Assembly (NCBI GenBank): GCA_947034895.1
Contig: OX344762.1
Span: 36,374,760 to 36,438,759, forward strand
Direction: 5' to 3'
Length of the DNA: 64,000 nucleotides
Source: Rhytidiadelphus loreus
Taxonomy: Eukaryota > Streptophyta > Bryopsida > Hypnales > Hylocomiaceae
This document shows positions 59,397 through 64,000 of the stretch, piece by piece. Each line of letters begins with the position of its first letter. Position 1 is the stretch's first letter. Below the pieces are notes generated by a model, which worked only from the letters and a program-made list of their open reading frames with translations, was not told where the DNA came from and searched no databases. Made by a program: the position numbers and the translations under genes.

Positions 59397-60477
59397 TTAA
59401 CCCCTTAAACAGTAAACTACGTTTTTTAGCAACATAGCAATTTTGAGCAACTTACTACAAATGAAATTTTCACACAACATGTTCCCAATGAGTAGCTTTA
59501 AGGTCCAACAATTTTCATAACTTTTGACTACATGATTAAAAAGTTATTGTATGATATTAATGTAATTTTCATTGCTTGGCAAGCAATCTAGGCAACTAAA
59601 AATACTTCTTTAAAAATCACTTTTTTACAAAATAAAAATTTGAAATTAGTTTTTTAGATTTATGTATACATGGAAAGCTTTGAACCATTCCATTTTGATT
59701 GATGAAATGAAAGTTATGAGGAGTTTGAGTGTGCAAGTAGTTATGGAATCTCTACTCTAAAATAAACTTTGAAGTCCTTTATTTAAATCAATTTTCAATA
59801 TTTTTGAAAAACATAAAAACATTAGGTGTAGATTTTTTATGAAAATATTAAAACCATTGGGATAGGCATAATTTTTCAATTCCATAAATAAATTGTTAAC
59901 AATTTAGTATTTTGAATCTTTATCTACTTCTTTCTACTTACTATATTTTTTCTATATGTTGTACAATTCGAAATGATTTGGAATTTTTCAAGCATGTAGC
60001 CAACTTGCCTTGAAGAATGAATCCAAAGAAGCACCACCATTTGGGACAATTTTTCATACAAATGTGACTTTGTGAAGTGCATTTGTTTGGTTTTTAGTAG
60101 GGCCAAAATAAAGATTTTGTCCCTTCAAATGCTAATGTCTTGCAATCTACACAGTGGAAATTTCTGAATTTTTTTTCACATTTTCCCAAACCAATGTATT
60201 ACAAGATCCTATGGTTACCTATGCCTTAAAATGTTTTTTTTTCTAAAATTTGGTACTTGTACTAGACATGGCAGTTTTGGAAGATTCACTGCAAAAAAAG
60301 AGAGTATATATGACTTGTCTACAATGACTTTAGTAGTCATTTCTTGTTCACAATGACTGCCCAAAAGTCATTTTGTAGTCATTGTTGTGCTTGTAGTCAT
60401 TTTGGACAAATCATTTATACCCTTGTTTTTTTGTAGTGATTTTTGGTGAAAACACACTCAAAAACCTGGAAGAGTTA
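59397..60477. mobile_element. piggyBac-like TTAA element inside the Tc1/mariner pseudogene
   Basis: TTAA then CCCCTTAAAC at 59,397; the right end is degenerate (CCTGGAAGAG then TTAA at 60,474-60,477). Read in reverse it is collinear with the element that hosts the 18.5-kb transposon. It contains the uninterrupted version of the CCT insertion site near 59,655-59,690. Confidence 0.72.
60287..60438. mobile_element. 152-bp CACTA-type MITE with ATT target duplication
   Basis: CACTGCAAAAAAAGAGAG at 60,287 and the inverse of CACTACAAAAAAACAAGG ending at 60,438. ATT flanks both sides (60,284-60,286 and 60,439-60,441). It is nested in the TTAA element, which is nested in the Tc1/mariner remnant. Confidence 0.78.
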
Positions 60478-60764
60478 ATGAAACTTTTGAATTTTCCTTC
60501 AAACATTTTGTTCTAAGATTTCACGATAGCGATGTTGGTTTCTATGCCCTTTTACTTTGTATACCAATCCAAGTCCATGAATACACATGTTTCCCTAAAT
60601 CATAAATTCCCCTACCACCATGCTTTACTACCCGAGAAACGATTCCCTTGGAGAGCTCCTTAGAGTCACATGTCCAACACTAAGACATCCCATCTGAACA
60701 AAATCTGTTTATTTTGAATTCATCTGAGAAAATAACTCCATCCCAATCATCCACAATAGTCCAT

Positions 60765-61195
60765 AGGGGTAGTCACACCTTCTTCACTTTGCACTTGGAG
60801 AATGGAGAATGGAAAGGTGGCGGCTTGGGGTTGGCTTCATGTTGGTAGAATATACTTAAGTGCTTATATCTTCCACACTCCTAGTCTTCACCTCTTGAGG
60901 TGAAGGTTGGGAGTGCGGAAGATTTAAGCACTTAAGAAGATTCTTTTGTGCTCTACACTTTTACCTTTCATTGCCGCTGTACCTTTGTTGTTGCCGATTT
61001 TCCTCCAACTTTATGTCTAATCTTAGGTTTAGGTAAGTTGCTTCTCCACTTTTTTCATTCTCCACTCTCAACACATCTTTTAGGGGTGTCACACCTCCTT
61101 CACTCACCACGGCTTCCCATTGGCTCCTCCAAACCCTCACCAACTTCTCATTCTCCATTCTCCAAGTGCAAAGTGAAGAAGGTGTGACTACCCCT
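60765..61195. mobile_element. 431-bp MITE with 46-bp perfect inverted ends and CAT duplication
   Basis: AGGGGTAGTCACACCTTCTT begins the left arm (60,765-60,810), and the exact inverse fills 61,150-61,195. CAT lies on both sides (60,762-60,764 and 61,196-61,198). A second internal hairpin (60,853-60,933, ends CTTAAGTGCTTA and TAAGCACTTAAG) gives it a nested-stem structure. Non-coding. Confidence 0.82.
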
Positions 61196-61198
61196 CAT

Positions 61199-61526
61199 GT
61201 TAAAAAACCCGTGCATCATGTTGCTTGCAAAGTCAATCTGTGTGGAGAATCATTTGAAAGAGTCATTTGAAAGTTTAGAAAAAGGAAAGTTTCAAAGATT
61301 CGACCTCTTCTAGCCCTAGAAAACATCCCGGTACGACTGTATCCGTTTGTTGTGTGACGACGAGTGTGACCCAAAACAACAAACAGCTATGGCCATCACT
61401 TTGAAATTGACAGAGTCTAATTTTGCGCTCAGGCTCTGTGTCTGTGAGTCTGGTCTCGGTGTGGTTGAGCATTGCAGGGATTGTTAATTTGTGACCTCAG
61501 AAATCTGCGCTGAGTCTCTTGAGCGC
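61199..61526. promoter_or_regulatory. Promoter and 5' UTR of lectin kinase copy B
   Basis: GC-richer than the upstream transposon DNA. Nothing similar precedes copy A. I could not assign specific regulatory sites. Confidence 0.35.
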
Positions 61527-64000
61527 ATGCATCCGAAGACGATGAGTCACTGGTTCGTGCCTGTTGTTCTTGTCTCTATTACTATGCAAAGGGTTCTAGG
61601 AGTATTAGCAGTAAATGTCCTCGTGGGCAATTTCTTTGAGGTGAATCCCAAACAATACCTCTCAAGCACAAACGGACAGTACTCCTTAGTGATGCGGCCC
61701 GACTGCAATCTTGTAGTTTATAACGGTTCTCAGCCTTTTCTAGGCACCAATTTCTCAAACCAGGCACCCACGCGTGCTTGCTCCCTCTGGATGCAAGGTG
61801 ATGGGAACCTCGTCATCTACATATACACAGACGTCAATCGAACTCGAGAAAGCCCTAATGCACTATATTCTCAATCGGGTATCACGGGGATAATGGAGGC
61901 CCAATCATTTCTGCTTCTTGGAGACGATGGCAGTTCGGCCTTCTACGACTCCAACAGCTCCCGTCTTCAGAATGACAACCTCTTCGATGCAATTCAAGAA
62001 TCATACCCTAACGTTTCGGGGCTCAACTACTCAGACTTTCATTGGAATGCCAACTACTCGGCATGGAAACCGACACACTCTCTTGCTGATTTTCCATACA
62101 TGCCGTTAGGTTACTTCCTTTCCGCGGGAGAAAAACTGCAAACCTCGAATTTCATATTTACTCTGGAGCTTGGAACGGACTGCAATTTGCAATCCAAAAG
62201 TAGTGTTGATGAGGGTCAGATAAATAATTCTCTGTGGGAGTCTCAGTCGACGAGGACGGACAATAGTGTCTGTCAGCTGACTCTCCAGCCGGATGGTTCC
62301 CTTCAAATTCTTGACGTCAATTCGGAAGTCATTTACTGGAGCAGCCCCGGATCTGGCGTCAGTGGAGTAAATTGGATTTTGAAGGGGAATCTGAACGACG
62401 GAGTTTGGAGCATCAGTGACATTGCGAACACCAGTAATGTCCTTTGGAAAACGGTCCCCGTCGCCGCGTCCTCGAGTTCAGGGAAGTCGTCTATTCCATT
62501 AATCTTGAGTGTCCTAGCTGGTGGCGTAGGTGGAGTTATAGTTCTGGCCTTGACCGTCTTGGGGTTGTATTTCTATACACGAGAAAGTAAGCCTAGCGAT
62601 TTCTTAAATCCAAAATCTTTGCAGCTCATTTTCGTTGCTAGAGTCGACTTCTTTACTGGTCAAGTACATTTGCAAGGGAAGGGATGCACATCATAATTGC
62701 ATCCGCCGGTATTCCTGTTTCGTGCATCAGGATTTCTTGACCCATCGGAGAAGGCAGTCCAGGCGCGACTCAGGGCCAAAGGGGGGACGTCCTACGCATT
62801 TTCGCGGGCAAAGATTAAACACGCAACCAAGAACTACAAGAATGTGATTGGGCGCGGGGGATTCGGTAACGTGTATAAGGGGAAGTTGTCGGACGGTCGA
62901 GAGGTGGCAGCCAAAGTGTTGTCAGCGAATTCGCATCAAAGCAAGCAGGAGTTTTTCAATGAGGTAGTTTCGGAGCTCAATATCGAACTCCTGAACATTC
63001 TTATATCCACAAAAATCAACTTGAGTTCCATTTTCACGGAAAATGGGGCTTACACCTCTAGCCACAGAAGTTGTTATTCCCTGAGACGCAAGTGATCGTG
63101 AGCATTGTGCTTGTGCAGATCGAGCTGCTGTCCATGGTGCATCACAAGTACCTGGTGTCTCTGGTTGGGTTCAGCTGCACTCGGACGCACCAGGTCTTGA
63201 TCTACGAATTCATGGGTGGCGGAGACCTTCGCTACCGATTGCAAGGTGAGTGCAAACCTGTCTCATGACGAGCAATGCATTAAAGCAAATACCATGCTGT
63301 TTCTAATATCGCTGCCTAGCTGACCGACACACCTCATTTGGTCCGCAGGGAAGAACAGTACTGAGAATCCCTTGAGCTGGCGACAGAGAACCAACATCGT
63401 TCTCCAAGTTGCGGAAGGTAAATTACGGTTCGCATCATTCACATTCTGGGTGTCGAGTTTTTTAGGGTTTCAGTGCGTGACTGGTGCTGGTGTGCAAGTT
63501 TCCCTGGGTGATGGTTTCTGAACACTGCTCATGTGCAGGGCTGGAGTACCTGCATGATAAATGCTCTCCGCCCATCATCCACCGCGATGTGAAGAGCACC
63601 AATATTTTGCTCACCGACCAACTGGTGGCCAAAGTGGCGGATTTCGGGCTCTCCAAACTGAAAAACATCGGGCAGGAAAATGCCACTCATGTGACAACGT
63701 TGGTGAAAGGCACTCCGGGATATCTGGACCCAGAGTGAGACTTGCAGCTTCCCCAGTCCTTTCCTTTTTCTCTGTCTGTGCAAGCTGTCGTTGACACTCC
63801 CCGAGTGGACTAGATTCGATGTTTTCCATCCCACCATCATGGGAATCCACATTGTTGTTGCTGATGTAGGCAAATCTGGTGGTTTCACTTGGGTTGCAGA
63901 TACCATGAGACAGGAATGCTGACAGAGAAGAGTGATGTGTATGCATTTGGAGTTGTGTTGATGGAGATTCTCACTGGACGACCCCATATTTGCATTGCTC
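61527..64000 (+). CDS. Bulb-lectin receptor-like kinase, copy B, truncated by the window end
   Basis: Exons 61,527-62,586, 62,731-62,963, 63,119-63,245, 63,349-63,417, 63,539-63,734 and 63,900 to beyond 64,000. Unlike copy A it has an intact N-terminus. From Met at 61,527 or 61,542 the protein starts with a signal-peptide-like [15 protein letters not shown], followed by the same B-lectin segments, transmembrane helix and kinase ([31 protein letters not shown]). Exons and introns are almost identical to copy A. Small coding differences include GQINN and SSSSG insertions and a 9-nt longer activation segment (KLKNIGQEN against KLLQEN). The last exon lies outside the window. Confidence 0.87.

Larger units (their letters stand above)
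59041..60761 (-). pseudogene. Tc1/mariner transposase pseudogene, interrupted by a TTAA element
   Basis: On the minus strand from about 60,761: WTIVDDWDGVIFSDEFKINRF, in which FSDE is the second catalytic Asp block, then SDGMS, SRVVKHGGRGIYDLG, and after the insertion DPSRVIFQQDNALVHTTKILEEW (FQQDN block), then after a frameshift SPNLNPLNICGQFLND and KPPKGMIEL. This order (DE.K, KHGGG, QQDNAPxH, SPDLNPIE) is diagnostic of Tc1/mariner. Several stops and at least one frameshift, plus the TTAA element at 59,397-60,477, make it dead. The first catalytic region upstream is not recognised and may have been cut off by the MITE at 60,765. Confidence 0.8.

Noticed and set aside
1..64000. tRNA and rRNA genes
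   Set aside because: I looked for tRNA A/B-box arrangements and rRNA-like segments while reading and found none that I could support; a covariance-model scan would be decisive.

Overview
The window looks like low-gene-density nuclear DNA of a land plant, probably a non-seed plant (bryophyte or lycophyte grade). The reasons are spliced genes with GT-AG introns, a plastid-type FtsH-like metalloprotease, bulb-lectin receptor kinases, CCCTAAA telomere-type repeats, and many nested DNA transposons in AT-rich filler. The lineage is an inference; no gene here fixes the species.

Layout. 0.6-2.0 kb is a hairpin-containing minisatellite. 3.6-5.9 kb is a non-coding element with TTAA target sites (piggyBac-like). 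7.4-9.1 kb is a three-exon plastid metalloprotease-like gene, followed by a small relic of a lectin-kinase gene. 10.0-30.1 kb is a second TTAA element, and inside it sits the main object of the window: an 18.5-kb transposon (11,318-29,846) with CACTA termini and a CCT target duplication. 30.2-31.9 kb is a non-autonomous CACTA element with a TCT duplication. 31.9-37.5 kb is diverged repeat. 37.6-40.7 kb is lectin receptor kinase copy A. 43.0-45.9 kb is a broken hAT transposase gene. 49.9-52.05 kb is an intron-containing phosphoglycerate kinase pseudogene. 52.07-61.5 kb is a second, diverged copy of the repeat block around 9.6-37 kb, with its own nested insertions, including a Tc1/mariner pseudogene. 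61.5-64.0 kb is lectin kinase copy B, cut by the window end. The 52-kb block preserves the empty sites of several insertions in the first block, so those element boundaries can be read directly.

The 18.5-kb element has two divergent coding wings. On the minus strand lies a large spliced gene encoding a ParB-like domain joined to a DNA-methyltransferase-like domain, then an FCP1/HAD-like protein gene and a gene for a disordered protein. On the plus strand lies a DDE/RNase H-like transposase of the type annotated DUF7869. About 23 copies of a 21-bp near-palindrome (10-bp arm TTAYCYTCGA, one spacer base, inverted arm) lie in its promoters, introns and even coding sequence, and I recognised none elsewhere in the window. 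A mobile element that carries a ParB-methyltransferase fusion together with a dispersed palindromic site resembles a site-recognition or epigenetic (methylation or anti-silencing) module; that function is inference. The copy is decaying: three in-frame stops in the methyltransferase gene and one frameshift in the transposase gene. The middle of the element holds a 176-bp satellite and a telomere-like tract.
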